Shown here piece by piece: positions 6,334-12,943 of a DNA stretch of 28,986 bases. This DNA is from a virus. A model generated the notes under the pieces. It saw only the letters and a program-made list of their open reading frames with translations. It was not told the DNA's origin and searched no databases. The number at the start of each line of letters is the position of its first letter. Positions within the stretch are counted from its first letter, which is position 1. The translations under genes and the position numbers were made by a program. The stretch covers positions 1 through 28,986 of IMG/VR virus record IMGVR_UViG_3300030412_000446; one strand, given 5' to 3'.

Positions 6334-6383
6334 CCCCGCCCAGCGCTATTTCTCCTATGCGGTCAATCTGGGCAGGGTTTTTT
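6334..6383 (+). terminator. PL leader hairpin/terminator (attenuator candidate)
   Basis: CCCCGCCCAG (6334-6343) pairs with CTGGGCAGGG (6368-6377), 9 of 10 bases, around a 24-base loop and is followed by six T. It sits between PL and the first gene, so early transcription would be attenuated unless antiterminated. The long loop could also hold a regulatory site or produce a small leader RNA. Confidence 0.7.
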
Positions 6384-6403
6384 AAACAACAAGGAGTAGT
6401 GCA

Positions 6404-6565
6404 ATGAACCAACCGAATTTAACGCTAGTGGCCAACAACTTCCCAATCGGTCGAAGTGACAACGCCAAGCACATTATCAGCTTATGTAAAAAAGGCCGTA
6501 TTCGCCTAGTCGCAACCAACAACGGCGGCTACAAACGCACACCAACAACCCCCAGCGCAGCATAA
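6404..6565 (+). CDS. First PL gene, small basic protein
   Basis: This 53-residue basic protein follows AAGGAG by seven bases, an excellent ribosome site. Its sequence includes NAKHIISLCKKGRIRLVATN followed by NGGYKRT. A short helix-turn-helix or excisionase-like reading is possible, as is an N-type basic antiterminator, since it is the first gene after a terminator in the PL leader. No family is recognised. The ribosome site and position make it credible as a gene. Confidence 0.6.
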   Translation: MNQPNLTLVANNFPIGRSDNAKHIISLCKKGRIRLVATNNGGYKRTPTTPSAA

Positions 6566-6577
6566 AAGGACTTAACC

Positions 6578-6721
6578 ATGTACGTATCAGAACAACAAAT
6601 GAACACACAACACAACGAACCACACGCCGACACACCAAAACCGCTTAACAAAAAAGCATTCTGGGCTTTTGTCGTGCTGATTAACGTCATCACATTCACA
6701 CTCATTGCTGCAGGGCTCTAA
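6578..6721 (+). CDS. Small single-pass membrane protein
   Basis: This 47-residue protein starts at ATG 6578 after an AAAAGGA site. Its N-terminal half is polar (Gln, Asn, His, Thr). Residues 28-47 form a hydrophobic C-terminal segment (AFWAFVVLINVITFTLIAAG) after NKK, predicting a C-tail-anchored protein with the N-terminus in the cytoplasm. Small membrane proteins of the early PL operon often alter host functions (for example Kil- or exclusion-type), but nothing here identifies the target. Confidence 0.6.
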   Translation: MYVSEQQMNTQHNEPHADTPKPLNKKAFWAFVVLINVITFTLIAAGL

Positions 6722-6722
6722 C

Positions 6723-6896
6723 GTGTCAAATAACGAAATAACCCACAAGTACGCGAAAGTCGTCATGCACCAAGGCAAACCCATGTTGTTGTCATCACCC
6801 GACAACGACCTGAGCGACCTAATGATGATTAGCGCCGCCGACTATCCCGTTGACACCGCCATCATCATCAGAACGCCTATGACTGGGGATGAATAA
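6723..6896 (+). CDS. Small protein, unrecognised
   Basis: The likely start is GTG 6723, eight bases after AGGG and one base after the previous stop, giving 57 residues (VSNNEITHKYAKVVMHQGKP). The protein looks like a short beta-rich domain (YAKVVMHQGKPMLLSS, then AADYPVDTAIIIRTP). The stop overlaps the next ATG (TAATG). It is supported by coupling only; no family recognised. Confidence 0.55.
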   Translation: MSNNEITHKYAKVVMHQGKPMLLSSPDNDLSDLMMISAADYPVDTAIIIRTPMTGDE

Positions 6897-7183
6897 TGAA
6901 TTATCAGAATAAACAACACCTAATTCAAGACGTACTTGAAACGCGGATGAAGCTTGCAGACTTAGATCGGGCATTAGACACGGGCAGTTTCTGGGCCCTG
7001 CTTGATCTCAGTCTTTCAAGTGTGCGGGTTTGGGAGAGACTCTCTGTAAAGCCAGGGGAATTACGCTTTGATATTTCTGATGACGACTTAAATCTTAAAA
7101 AGGTTACTGGTGACCACACTAAAGTCGACGCCTACATCTACCTAAAAGAACTCGCTGAAAAACTAGGCAACACCCATGAATAA
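6896..7183 (+). CDS. Early protein, first of a paralogous pair
   Basis: This 95-residue acidic protein starts at ATG 6896 after GGGG and overlaps the previous stop. It has a helical N-terminus, then VWERLSVKPGELRFDISDDD and the C-terminal HTKVDAYIYLKELAEKL. The next gene repeats the last pattern almost exactly (HTKVDAYLFLKEL), with a similar FD...DDL.L segment before it, so the two probably arose by tandem duplication. No known family is recognised. Confidence 0.62.
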   Translation: MNYQNKQHLIQDVLETRMKLADLDRALDTGSFWALLDLSLSSVRVWERLSVKPGELRFDISDDDLNLKKVTGDHTKVDAYIYLKELAEKLGNTHE

Positions 7184-7487
7184 CCCAGAACTAAAACAAG
7201 CCGTTGCCGCCGCTACAACTGAAACATTGCGTATCGCCCTGCTCGACAGGATTGAAACCGATAGTTTCATAGCAACTGCAACCAACATCAAATATAAACA
7301 CAACACCATCATTGCATGGCGGCGTGGCTACATCAAAGGGATGATGGTTTTTGACTTTGACGGTGACGATCTAACACTAAGCAGCATCATCACACCGCCA
7401 AGCTCAATATCAAGCAGAAGCCACACCAAAGTCGATGCATATCTGTTCTTAAAAGAGCTAAACCAAAAGTGGACAGCACAACAATGA
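7176..7487 (+). CDS. Early protein, second of a paralogous pair
   Basis: This 103-residue protein starts eight bases before the end of the preceding gene. It shares the HTKVDAYLFLKEL C-terminal motif and an FDFDGDDLTL segment with its neighbour at 6896-7183. It differs by an N-terminal helix (LKQAVAAATTETLRIALLDR) and a basic stretch (IIAWRRGYIKG). The stop TGA overlaps the next ATG. Function unknown. The preserved C-terminal motif suggests a shared binding partner, which is inference. Confidence 0.62.
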   Translation: MNNPELKQAVAAATTETLRIALLDRIETDSFIATATNIKYKHNTIIAWRRGYIKGMMVFDFDGDDLTLSSIITPPSSISSRSHTKVDAYLFLKELNQKWTAQQ

Positions 7488-7597
7488 CCGCCCTCGACAT
7501 CGCCATAGCCGAACGCGAAGAAACCATTGATCTGGACGAAGCGTTAAAGCTTATCGAGCAACACATACAAACAGATAAAGAAAAGGAAGCAGCATGA
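7484..7597 (+). CDS. Very small helical protein
   Basis: This 37-residue frame begins at ATG 7484 and ends at TGA 7597, overlapping both neighbours in ATGA arrangements. It is acidic and helical (ERE, ETIDLDEALKLIEQHIQTDK). It fills exactly the gap between its neighbours, and its end carries the GGAAG ribosome site of the next gene, so it may be a true gene or a translational linker. No family recognised. Confidence 0.5.
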   Translation: MTALDIAIAEREETIDLDEALKLIEQHIQTDKEKEAA

Positions 7598-7827
7598 CAA
7601 CGGAAGCCACACAAGAACTAAACGACTGGTGGTATTGCCCCGGTTGCGACGACATCGTGACACCCACCGCAGCAGGTGCATACAGAACCTATTGCGCTAA
7701 ATGTGTGAAAGCAATACCAACCCTGCCAGACACGGGCAAGGGCTACATTTTAGAAGGTACACGCCACAACTTTAGGTGGATTGAATTTAAAGGCAAAAAG
7801 CTGCCAACAGAGCTAAAACCGAAATAA
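7594..7827 (+). CDS. Zinc-ribbon small protein
   Basis: This 77-residue protein has two CxxC knuckles: Cys17-x2-Cys20 (YCPGCDDI) and Cys36-x2-Cys39 (YCAKCVKA) in the N-terminal half, consistent with a zinc ribbon. The basic C-terminus (WIEFKGKKLPTELKPK) could bind nucleic acid. GGAAG precedes the ATG by five bases, and the start overlaps the previous stop. The role is unknown; small zinc ribbons in phage early operons often modulate host polymerase or nucleases. Confidence 0.65.
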   Translation: MTTEATQELNDWWYCPGCDDIVTPTAAGAYRTYCAKCVKAIPTLPDTGKGYILEGTRHNFRWIEFKGKKLPTELKPK

Positions 7828-7829
7828 TT

Positions 7830-8225
7830 ATGATAACCAACCCATCAAAAATTCAATACGAATACAGAGGTAAATTGTACTTCGCCATTCAACTCGTAGA
7901 ACTTGCTGGCTGGGACCTGCCAAGGGGCAAAATGGGACGATTAGCCGCGAGCTTTAGATACCACGCTAAAAACAAAACAGTTGAACAAGCGTTTGAAATT
8001 ATGAAAAACGCTGATGAGCCACAAAGTAGAAGCCAAGTCATGGCTAAAACACGTAGCAAGCGTATCAGTACAGCTCATGAGAGCCACCAGACTTCATACA
8101 AATACGACATGTCCGATGATTTCAGTAAGTGGAATAAAGATTTAGAGCTGGAACGCTCAACAGAACAAAGATTGCAAATGGGCTGGAACGAAGAAGAACT
8201 AATAATCAAAGCAAGATTGATTTAA
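7830..8225 (+). CDS. Early protein, member A of a second paralogous pair
   Basis: This 131-residue basic protein begins IQYEYRGKLYFAIQLVELAG and contains a block of the form R..A..F.....NKTVEQAFEIMKNAD, followed by a charged linker and the C-terminal GWNEEELIIKARL. The gene at 8860-9237 has the same order: YEYKG, R..A....I...GIDKAMELMAKAE, then a linker and RGYKDPEIFIKLKN. I take the two as diverged paralogues. The N-terminal part resembles short DNA-binding AT-hook-like or helical-bundle proteins, but no family is recognised. No strong ribosome site precedes it. Confidence 0.6.
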   Translation: MITNPSKIQYEYRGKLYFAIQLVELAGWDLPRGKMGRLAASFRYHAKNKTVEQAFEIMKNADEPQSRSQVMAKTRSKRISTAHESHQTSYKYDMSDDFSKWNKDLELERSTEQRLQMGWNEEELIIKARLI

Positions 8226-8237
8226 GGAGCTAACAAC

Positions 8238-8495
8238 ATGACACAAACAGAACTAACCACTTTTTGGTCACAACGCCCCGTGAAAATATGGGTTGTGAAT
8301 TTGATTGGACTAGGCAAGAAGCCCCAGTCAGACAAGTTAATTGTAAGAGCAAAAACAAAAGAAGGCGCATTGAAATGTGCAAAATTTAACAGCATTCATT
8401 TTCGCACAAAAAAGTGCTCAGGAACTGCCCGATTTGCTGACCCAGTGGCAGACCTTCACTGCGTACAACATCCGGCAAACAGGAGCGCAGCATAA
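8238..8495 (+). CDS. Small basic protein, unrecognised
   Basis: This 85-residue protein has a clear ribosome site (AAGGAG, eight bases before ATG 8238). It is basic, with a beta-like core (VKIWVVNLIGLGKKPQSDKL), then IVRAKTKEGALKCAKFNSIH, which resembles the small-domain pattern seen in many phage proteins of unknown function (a strand, then EGA...A). The stop overlaps the next ATG (TAATG). Function unknown. Confidence 0.6.
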   Translation: MTQTELTTFWSQRPVKIWVVNLIGLGKKPQSDKLIVRAKTKEGALKCAKFNSIHFRTKKCSGTARFADPVADLHCVQHPANRSAA

Positions 8496-8857
8496 TGCCT
8501 GAACTCAACACACCCTACCGAATTGGCAACACCATCAACGGCAACACCGTGAACGGCGACATGGTTGAAGTGATCGACTGTAATGGTTTTTACGTTCTTG
8601 ATTGTTTCAAAGTGGATGCGGATGAAATTATTAAGCGAGTTAATAAGGGCCACATAGAGCAGCAATTAATTGATGACATAGCAGTGTTCATAAAGGCGCA
8701 CATAAAAGGTACGCGTTATGACTGGGTGCCACAGTCACTGTTTGATTCAGTGGTTAACGAAATATCCAACCATATCAAGGCTTCTAAGCCTCAGATATTG
8801 CGCGGTTATCAACCTAAATTAGAATTTAAGCCAAGTAACCCACCAGGTGATGAATAA
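8495..8857 (+). CDS. Early protein, unrecognised
   Basis: This 120-residue protein has an N-terminal beta-rich segment (YRIGNTINGNTVNGDMVEVI) with Asn/Gly repeats, a central DADEIIKRVNKGHIEQQLID helix, and a C-terminal helix (FDSVVNEISNHIKASKPQ) with a Pro-rich tail. The start overlaps the previous stop. No family recognised; cytoplasmic by lack of hydrophobic segments. Confidence 0.58.
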   Translation: MPELNTPYRIGNTINGNTVNGDMVEVIDCNGFYVLDCFKVDADEIIKRVNKGHIEQQLIDDIAVFIKAHIKGTRYDWVPQSLFDSVVNEISNHIKASKPQILRGYQPKLEFKPSNPPGDE

Positions 8858-8859
8858 AC

Positions 8860-9237
8860 ATGGCTGCTAACCAAACAAGATACTTCTTTGAGTACAAAGG
8901 CCAGCGCATGAGCGCCCGCGATCTTATCGACAGTCTAAATCGCGGCTGGGAAGGTCGAATAGCACGTGAAATGTCATCAAGATTAATCCGATTTATCAAA
9001 AACCACGGCATCGACAAAGCCATGGAGCTGATGGCTAAAGCCGAAGCGCCAGTGACCAAAGAAGTGTATTTAAGCGCACCGCCATTACGCTTCAACGACA
9101 AAGCCAAGCTAGACAGCTTTGATAAATATTTACACCTTAAAACAACAATAAAAAGCATGAGGAAACGCGGTTACAAAGACCCCGAAATATTCATCAAACT
9201 AAAAAACAGTGCAGTGTTGGAGGCTGCTAGATTATGA
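8860..9237 (+). CDS. Early protein, member B of the second paralogous pair
   Basis: This 125-residue basic protein begins RYFFEYKGQRMSARDLIDSL and continues with SSRLIRFIKNHGIDKAMELM and AKAEAP. Shared features with 7830-8225 are the aromatic EY[RK]G opening, the A/M-rich helix (NKTVEQAFEIM against HGIDKAMELM) and the G[WY]-acidic-II-K ending. The intervening sequences differ widely. The two may be retained as partners or specificity variants. The stop TGA overlaps the next ATG. Confidence 0.6.
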   Translation: MAANQTRYFFEYKGQRMSARDLIDSLNRGWEGRIAREMSSRLIRFIKNHGIDKAMELMAKAEAPVTKEVYLSAPPLRFNDKAKLDSFDKYLHLKTTIKSMRKRGYKDPEIFIKLKNSAVLEAARL

Positions 9238-9416
9238 AGAAATCCCTACAAGAACTGTTACACACCCTTCTCACGTTTTTCGTTATGGGGGCGATGGCAA
9301 TGCTTGGTGTGAGAGCGGTTCAGCACTTAATCGACCCGCCAGAGGAGAGAATAGTTATCTGCTTTCAAATTGAATCAGGCCAATGCCAGCAAGTGACGTT
9401 TAAGGATAAGGAATAG
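9234..9416 (+). CDS. Small membrane protein
   Basis: This 60-residue protein has GGAGG ten bases before ATG 9234. A short basic N-terminus is followed by a membrane segment at about residues 8-30 (LLHTLLTFFVMGAMAMLGVR) and a C-terminal tail with two cysteines (ICFQIESGQC) that could form a disulphide outside the cytoplasm. It could be read as a signal-anchored protein. The gene ends with KDKE, shared with the following gene. Function unknown. Confidence 0.62.
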   Translation: MKKSLQELLHTLLTFFVMGAMAMLGVRAVQHLIDPPEERIVICFQIESGQCQQVTFKDKE

Positions 9417-9418
9417 AT

Positions 9419-9730
9419 ATGAGGGAAAGAGAAATTATATTCAGTGCAAATTTTAACCAGTGCGCATCAATATGCACTCTACAGCTTATTTTAGAAGACT
9501 TTAACGATAAAATCATAGTTATTATTCGAGGAGAAGAGAAGACCATTGTTGACGTTATCCGCGATCAGTGGGGCGTCTGGTTGGGCCTAGAATTGATGCC
9601 CATCATGCAAGAAGATGAAACAAAATCCTTTTTAGATGCGTATATAAAAGCACTAACAATACTTAGAAGTCGCAACGAATTTACAGAGCCAGCATTCACA
9701 ACTATAGAGCCACCAAAGGATAAGGAATAG
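9419..9730 (+). CDS. Early acidic protein, unrecognised
   Basis: This 103-residue acidic protein starts at ATG 9419 within the repeated ribosome-site cassette. It opens with ANFNQCASICTLQLILEDFN, then a beta-strand-like KIIVIIRGEEKTIVDVIRDQ and a helix ending in LDAYIKALTILRSRNE. It ends KDKE, as does the previous gene, because the repeated cassette encodes those codons. No family recognised. Confidence 0.6.
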   Translation: MREREIIFSANFNQCASICTLQLILEDFNDKIIVIIRGEEKTIVDVIRDQWGVWLGLELMPIMQEDETKSFLDAYIKALTILRSRNEFTEPAFTTIEPPKDKE

Positions 9731-9732
9731 AT

Positions 9733-9924
9733 ATGAACACAACAACTAATACAACTAATCGCGACACTATCGACTTAACGCACAAAGAAACGGGCGAGAA
9801 ATTCAGGGCCGTCCTGATTGGCATCTGGGGAGAGAGAGGCACAATCCTAAAAGATGGCGAGAAGGTCTTTATCCCCAATTTTAACGATTACGAAATGCAA
9901 GTTATTAGCATTGGTAGCAACTAG
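9733..9924 (+). CDS. Small protein, unrecognised
   Basis: This 63-residue protein starts in the second copy of the repeated cassette. After a Thr/Asn-rich N-terminus it reads IDLTHKETGEKFRAVLIGIW, then DGEKVFIPNFNDYEMQVISI, a pattern of short beta strands like a small SH3/OB-type barrel. No cysteines, no membrane segment. Function unknown. Confidence 0.58.
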   Translation: MNTTTNTTNRDTIDLTHKETGEKFRAVLIGIWGERGTILKDGEKVFIPNFNDYEMQVISIGSN

Positions 9925-9937
9925 CAAAGGAATAGAT

Positions 9938-10081
9938 ATGAAATTAATCAGGCAGGTTTTCAAGCTATACGAGCAATTTAGATGCAAGCATGAGCCAAGC
10001 GTGTTCACATCACTATGCGACAACTCTGAGTCTTGCGGCAAGTGCGGTAAAGAACTTAAAGAGCCGACAGAATTTTATTAA
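9938..10081 (+). CDS. Small zinc-binding protein (DUF1660-like)
   Basis: This 47-residue protein begins MKLIRQVFKLYEQFRCKHEP and continues to SCGKCGKELKEP. The CKH...C..CGK pattern and basic N-terminal helix resemble the small phage zinc proteins grouped as DUF1660. It starts in the third, shorter copy of the repeated ribosome-site cassette. A longer overlapping frame from 9854 is not favoured. Function unknown in the family. Confidence 0.6.
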   Translation: MKLIRQVFKLYEQFRCKHEPSVFTSLCDNSESCGKCGKELKEPTEFY

Positions 10082-10093
10082 AAGGAATAAACA

Positions 10094-10441
10094 ATGCTCA
10101 TCCTAACCAGACGAATAGGCGAAACCCTGATCATCAACGACAACATCATTGTCAATATTTTAGGCATCACTGGCGGTCAAGTTCGCATAGGTATCGACGC
10201 GCCGAAAGAAATCAGCATTCATCGTGAAGAAATAGCCGAGCGCATCAAAGCATGTGCGAAAGCGCCGCTTGACTTTGACCGGGTAACGATTGGCGAACGG
10301 GTTACAACCGACCACGGGCCCGCTGAAATAATCAAAAAACGTGAAAGCAATAAAACGGTACAAGTCAAAATGAAAAACGGCTTAAAAACATGGCTTGCTA
10401 TTCATAAAATTAAACCAGCTATGAAAAAGAAAGCGGCTTAA
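10094..10441 (+). CDS. csrA: Phage-encoded CsrA with C-terminal SH3-like extension
   Basis: Residues 1-47 are a nearly canonical CsrA/Rsm[17 protein letters not shown], then [20 protein letters not shown]. The RNA-contacting residues Leu4, Thr5, Arg6, Arg7 and Arg44 are all present. CsrA dimers bind GGA motifs in 5' leaders to control translation and stability. The usual length is about 60-65 residues; this one has 115. The extra part (about residues 60-110: [20 protein letters not shown] and [16 protein letters not shown]) looks like a small KOW/SH3 barrel with a basic tail. An AGGA site precedes the ATG. It may reprogramme host or phage translation; phage genes just upstream have GGA pairs at their starts. 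The CsrA fold is sure, the extension's role is not. Confidence 0.92.
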   Translation: MLILTRRIGETLIINDNIIVNILGITGGQVRIGIDAPKEISIHREEIAERIKACAKAPLDFDRVTIGERVTTDHGPAEIIKKRESNKTVQVKMKNGLKTWLAIHKIKPAMKKKAA

Positions 10442-10463
10442 ATGGCCCAGACAAGGAGTGATC

Positions 10464-10766
10464 ATGAACGAATTGCCGACACTAAAAACAGAACTCACGT
10501 TTCACGCGAACACTGTCACACCAAGCTATGACCAGACACCGAAAAACGATTGGCAGTTTGAATGCTTAATTTATAACAGGTGTGATGGCTACCATCTTGT
10601 ATGCGCCGCGTTTGATATGCACACACATGAGTTTGACTGCTTTACAAATTGGATGGGGACAGAGACTTACGACACCGATTTTTATATTGCTTGGGCATTG
10701 TTGCCGGAAGGTTTCAGCGTCTTAGCACCTGTTTTTGATTTGAATAATGGAGAGAGTGATGAGTAA
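10464..10766 (+). CDS. Early protein, unrecognised
   Basis: ATG 10464 is chosen because AAGGAG lies five bases upstream; the GTG at 10458 overlaps that site. The 100-residue acidic protein is rich in aromatic and His residues (WQFECLIYNRCDGYHLVCAA, then HTHEFDCFTNW and DTDFYIAWALLPEGF). This gives a predicted alpha/beta domain, similar to many phage proteins of about 100 residues that contain a WALLP-type motif. No family name can be given. It overlaps the next gene by eight bases. Confidence 0.6.
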   Translation: MNELPTLKTELTFHANTVTPSYDQTPKNDWQFECLIYNRCDGYHLVCAAFDMHTHEFDCFTNWMGTETYDTDFYIAWALLPEGFSVLAPVFDLNNGESDE

Positions 10767-11211
10767 ATTTAAGCAAGAAAACCGATATGTAGTTCTGAAA
10801 ACAACGGATATAGACGGCACTTTAACAAGTTATGAAAAAAATACCCTTAAAGCCATTTGCCTACATATAGAAGCTAGAAGAAAACATGCTGGGAAGTCGG
10901 TCTTAGAGTGTGTTGTAGTTGAATCAGATTGGCCAATTTACGAACAAACATGGGATGAAGTACAGCGATTGGTGGAAGGTAGGGCAAGCAAGACAGAAGA
11001 TCAGCAGAAAGAAATAGCAGCTCTAAAAAATGACGTGGATATGTTGCCAAAAAAACGCCACCCATCATTAAAAAGTTTAGCTGGCTCTATATCTGAATAT
11101 TTAGGAAATAATACAATTGATGATGTTCATTATAAGTGCGCAGAAAAATTGATGAATGAGTTCTCTATTTGTCGGACCGAGGAATCAACGGCAGAGCTTG
11201 CGACCAAATAA
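10759..11211 (+). CDS. Early protein with coiled-coil segment
   Basis: The start is ATG 10759, following GGAGAGAG, giving 150 residues. A beta-strand-like N-terminus (KFKQENRYVVLKTTDIDGTL) and central helix (LKAICLHIEARRKHAG) lead to an acidic segment (ESDWPIYEQTWDEVQRLVEG). A short coiled coil follows (KTEDQQKEIAALKNDVDMLP), then a C-terminal helical region. No family recognised. More AT-rich than its neighbours downstream. Confidence 0.62.
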   Translation: MSKFKQENRYVVLKTTDIDGTLTSYEKNTLKAICLHIEARRKHAGKSVLECVVVESDWPIYEQTWDEVQRLVEGRASKTEDQQKEIAALKNDVDMLPKKRHPSLKSLAGSISEYLGNNTIDDVHYKCAEKLMNEFSICRTEESTAELATK

Positions 11212-11213
11212 AA

Positions 11214-11420
11214 ATGCACGCTATGAACTCAAATATCCTAACCTTTGAAGAACTGCAAAAGCTCACCCATTGCGAGAGAATGGGTGACGTGCAGCGACAC
11301 CTTGAAAAAGACGGGATCAGATACTTTCACGGAAGAAAATCAATATGGACTACAATTTCACTAGTCAACGCAGCCGGTGGTATAGTTGGCGAACAACAGG
11401 ATAACCAGAGAATCTTGTAA
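11214..11420 (+). CDS. DUF4224 family protein upstream of integrase
   Basis: Starting at ATG 11214 (or 11223), the protein has about 68 residues and reads LTFEELQKLTHCERMGDVQR, then HLEKDGIRYFHGRKS. This is the small HTH-like pattern of DUF4224, a family typically found immediately before phage tyrosine integrases. Its stop overlaps the integrase ATG (TAATG). A role as an excisionase or recombination-directionality factor is plausible by position but not demonstrated. Confidence 0.72.
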   Translation: MHAMNSNILTFEELQKLTHCERMGDVQRHLEKDGIRYFHGRKSIWTTISLVNAAGGIVGEQQDNQRIL

Positions 11421-12565
11421 TGACTGAAACCCGTGGCCGAAAACGCAAATTCAACCCCAAAATACCAGCGCACATCAATCAAAACCAACTGCCTGATAAC
11501 TGCTATTTTGACCGTGACCGCTGGGTTGCCAGATATACGGACGAAACCGGCCGTAATCGTAAAGTAAAAATAGGTACAAGCAAAGCAACATTAGCAGAGC
11601 TTCATAAAGCTATCGAACAATTTAACGGCATCAAACACAACACGTTCGACTGGCTTTCTGATGCATTCATGCAATCAACCAAATTTCGCGAACTAAGTAT
11701 CGAGACGCAAAAAGATTATGATTATTGCAGCAGAATAGTATCAGCACACCCTACCCGATTAAATCAACCCCTTGGTAGTTTCAGCATAGATAAATGGGAC
11801 TCGCCATTGTGCCAAAACCTAATCGACCAAATCGCAGACGCACGCGGTAAATCATCAGCAAATCACGCGGCAAGATACATCAAGCGACTATTCAGGTGGG
11901 GAAAAAACAAAGGCTACGCCAAGATAAACCCAGCGCTAGGCATCGAGATGCAAAAAGAAGCGCCAAAGCAACAGCTAGTGACCGATGACGTATACACCCG
12001 CGTACTCAACTACGCGCGAGAATGTGGCAATCTAAAGCCAAAAACCCAAGGCAGCGCACCAGGTTATATATGGATAGTGTTAGAAATCGCCTATCTTTGC
12101 CGGTTACGTGGTATTGAAGTCGTGACGATCACAGAAGATATGATCCAAGAAGATGGCCTGAAATGTGTCAGACGAAAAGGTAGCCGCACCAATATCACAA
12201 CATTGAATAAGCGCCTAAAAAATGCACTAGATTCAGCGATAAAGATGCGTAACAAAGCATGGAAAGACAACAAAACACCAATCCCGCACAAACCAGAGCA
12301 CCGGCCTATCATCGTCAACGGCAGTGGTGAGGCGCTGATTAAATCAACATTTGACAGCGCATGGAAGCGATTAATTACCAAAGCAATAGAGCAAGGTATA
12401 ATCACACAACAAGAACGGTTCAGCCCGCACGATCTAAAGCGCAAAGGCACAACCGACACACAAGGAACGCGAGCAGATAAGCAACAGGCAAGCGGACACA
12501 AATCAGATGCAATGATGGACGTGTACGACAAGTCCATTGCTATTGTAAAACCAAGCGGGGAATAA
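11420..12565 (+). CDS. int: Tyrosine integrase
   Basis: The 381-residue phage site-specific recombinase has an N-terminal arm-binding region (about 1-70), a core-binding SAM-like domain (about 75-170) and a catalytic domain. Catalytic residues: Arg230 (CRLRGIEV), His337 in HDLKRKG, His360 in SGHKS, and nucleophile Tyr369 in MMDVYDKS. The third motif has Lys (HDLK) in place of the usual Arg, as in several phage integrases of this type. It should act on the tRNA-Asn core about 320 bp downstream. It is last but one in the PL operon, so it is expressed with the early genes and perhaps from its own promoter in lysogens. A 36-bp part of it recurs at the left window edge. Confidence 0.95.
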   Translation: MTETRGRKRKFNPKIPAHINQNQLPDNCYFDRDRWVARYTDETGRNRKVKIGTSKATLAELHKAIEQFNGIKHNTFDWLSDAFMQSTKFRELSIETQKDYDYCSRIVSAHPTRLNQPLGSFSIDKWDSPLCQNLIDQIADARGKSSANHAARYIKRLFRWGKNKGYAKINPALGIEMQKEAPKQQLVTDDVYTRVLNYARECGNLKPKTQGSAPGYIWIVLEIAYLCRLRGIEVVTITEDMIQEDGLKCVRRKGSRTNITTLNKRLKNALDSAIKMRNKAWKDNKTPIPHKPEHRPIIVNGSGEALIKSTFDSAWKRLITKAIEQGIITQQERFSPHDLKRKGTTDTQGTRADKQQASGHKSDAMMDVYDKSIAIVKPSGE

Positions 12566-12567
12566 AG

Positions 12568-12795
12568 ATGGCCTTAAAATCATTAAGTAGTGGATGTGTC
12601 AAGGTGAGGCTGGATGGGGAGATTACTAATTTCTTATCAGTTAGCCTATCTAACCCTCACGACAGCGTTAACAATCCTCGCCCAACTTTAAGAATTAAGC
12701 TAACGTTGATGTCTGGAGAAGTTATAGAAGATGATGGAACAAGAATTAAGGTGCTAATTGACTCTCAAGCAATGCGGCCAATCAGGGGAAAATAA
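12568..12795 (+). CDS. Small protein between integrase and attachment site
   Basis: This 75-residue protein starts two bases after the integrase stop. It is basic with a beta-strand pattern (CVKVRLDGEITNFLSVSLSN, then RIKLTLMSGEVIEDDGTRIK). Its last codons (RGK) overlap the first att-flanking direct repeat (12785-12796). Its place suggests it belongs to the recombination module, but no excisionase signature is seen. Unrecognised. Confidence 0.5.
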   Translation: MALKSLSSGCVKVRLDGEITNFLSVSLSNPHDSVNNPRPTLRIKLTLMSGEVIEDDGTRIKVLIDSQAMRPIRGK

Positions 12796-12887
12796 ACTGT
12801 AAGCCATTGATTTATAAACCCCGTAAAAAACGGTTTTGGGGAAAATAAAAACACATAAGTAATTGATTTTAAAGCTAAGTACAACTA

Positions 12888-12933
12888 ACTGTTAATCATT
12901 GGGTCGCTGGTTCGAGTCCAGCTCGGGGAGCCA
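12888..12933 (+). other. Attachment core: 3' part of tRNA-Asn (attP)
   Basis: These 46 bases correspond to the 3' part of a tRNA-Asn: anticodon loop with GTT, TCATT stem strand, GGTC variable loop, GCTGG/CCAGC T-arm with TTCGAGT, acceptor strand TCGGGGA, then G and CCA. There is no 5' half, so no tRNA is made from here. On integration the fragment would restore the host tRNA gene. The neighbouring integrase and repeats support its role as the strand-exchange core. Confidence 0.85.
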
Positions 12934-12943
12934 AGAATACCAA

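Larger units (their letters stand above)
9402..9941 (+). repeat. Repeated ribosome-site/stop/start cassette
   Basis: The same 21-base sequence, with an AAGGATAAGGAATAG core running into ATATGA, occurs at 9402-9422 and 9716-9736. A shorter form (AAAGGAATAGATATGA) lies at 9926-9941. Each supplies the stop, ribosome site and start between neighbouring genes. The paired GGA motifs are also of the type recognised by CsrA, which is encoded just downstream. Confidence 0.75.

Noticed and set aside
12091-12537. Minus-strand frame of 148 residues opposite the integrase gene
   Set aside because: It is the reverse frame of the conserved catalytic domain of the integrase and has no domain or start signal of its own.
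12815-12841. Second terminator between the integrase region and the att core
   Set aside because: The best pairing gives only four continuous base pairs with mismatches and no T run, so it is not convincing.
12888-12933. Functional tRNA-Asn gene
   Set aside because: Only the part from the anticodon loop to CCA is present; the D-arm and 5' acceptor strand are missing upstream.
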